A stretch of DNA of 6,311 nucleotides from an uncultured Selenomonadales bacterium. Its GTDB lineage: Bacteria > Bacillota > Negativicutes > Selenomonadales > Selenomonadaceae. The notes under the pieces were generated by a model. The model was not told the origin of the DNA, did not search any database, and saw nothing but the letters and a program-made list of their open reading frames with translations. The number at the start of each line of letters is the position of its first letter. Within the stretch, counting starts at the first letter, position 1. The stretch lies in the NCBI GenBank assembly GCA_937915725.1, contig CALGGV010000229.1:1-6311 (forward strand). The letters are read 5' to 3'. The translations under genes and the position numbers were made by a program. Shown here in pieces: positions 6,150 through 6,311 of the stretch.

Positions 6150-6311
6150 TCAATTCGGTTTAAGACTTTCAAAAGTTAAAATCAAATTTACCGGCGCAAT
6201 AATTATTGAATCGTTGTAATTCAGTTCAATAATTTTTCCATGTTCAATTAAAATATTTTCTTTGGTAATTGTACAGTTTGAATTATTTTCAATCAAAATT
6301 CCCTGCGCGGC
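6150..6311 (-). CDS. C-terminal 53 residues of a beta-rich protein, possibly FHA-like (partial)
   Basis: The minus-strand frame entering at 6311 is open for 53 codons and stops with TGA at 6152-6150. It is too short to have stood out as an ORF, but its position immediately before the next ribosome site and its ordinary codon use support it. The visible part alternates hydrophobic and polar residues (GILIENNS, ENILIEHGKIIEL, NDSIIIAP, LILTFESL), implying beta strands. The G-x-x-I-E-L...D-x-I-I-x-A...L-x-F-E pattern is loosely like the end of an FHA domain, a fold found in some secretion-system proteins. That match is weak and the diagnostic N-terminal part lies outside the window. Confidence 0.75.
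   Translation of the reverse strand, partial: AAQGILIENNSNCTITKENILIEHGKIIELNYNDSIIIAPVNLILTFESLKPN

Noticed and set aside
1..6311. Very frequent AAAATTTT-like words as a dispersed regulatory repeat
   Set aside because: They occur throughout the coding regions and follow from AAA, ATT and TTT codon preference. I saw no regular spacing.
1..6311. tRNA or rRNA genes, CRISPR arrays, insertion sequences
   Set aside because: No cloverleaf-like block, spaced repeat array, transposase-like frame or terminal inverted repeats were seen on either strand. Nearly all of the window is occupied by the genes listed.

Overview
This window is one strand of a single compact operon. Every credible gene lies on the minus strand, so the transcript runs from high to low coordinates. 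The set combines PAAR-like, VgrG-like, RHS/YD-repeat and pentapeptide-repeat proteins. It looks like a spike-and-cargo module of a contractile injection system (type VI-like, or a phage-tail-like or extracellular particle). No sheath, tube, baseplate or ATPase gene is present here, so the type of machine cannot be fixed. The DNA is AT-rich, coding strands are A-rich with strong Lys/Ile/Asn use, and Shine-Dalgarno sites are clear. This suggests a Bacillota-type bacterium. A Negativicutes (Selenomonas-like) host is my guess from the overall look, not something the sequence proves.

In order of transcription: (1) 6311-6150, the last 53 residues of a beta-rich protein cut by the window edge, with a faint FHA-like look; (2) 6140-5937, a doubtful 67-residue ORF with a good ribosome binding site that overlaps the next gene in another frame; (3) 6067-5726, a DUF4280 PAAR-like spike cap; (4) 5729-3951, VgrG-like spike protein 1, with a 4-base stop/start overlap with the cap gene; (5) 3940-2537, an RHS/YD-repeat protein lacking the usual core and toxin tip; (6) 2532-1108, VgrG-like spike protein 2, a diverged paralogue of spike 1; (7) 1106-108, a protein with an unrecognised N-terminal domain of about 210 residues and thirteen C-terminal pentapeptide repeats; (8) an 88-base gap holding inverted and direct copies of a short CTTAG(C/T)CCTTA-like word; (9) 19-1, the first codons of another gene behind a strong Shine-Dalgarno site.

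The likely logic is that spike trimers form the central needle tip, the DUF4280 protein caps it, and the RHS and pentapeptide proteins are cargo, adaptors or structural add-ons. Gaps between genes are -4 to 10 bases, apart from the doubtful small ORF, so the proteins are probably co-translated in fixed order. The unusual points are the pair of diverged spikes flanking a toxin-less RHS protein, the interrupted and tailed C-terminus of spike 1, and the pentapeptide protein with no recognised N-terminal domain.
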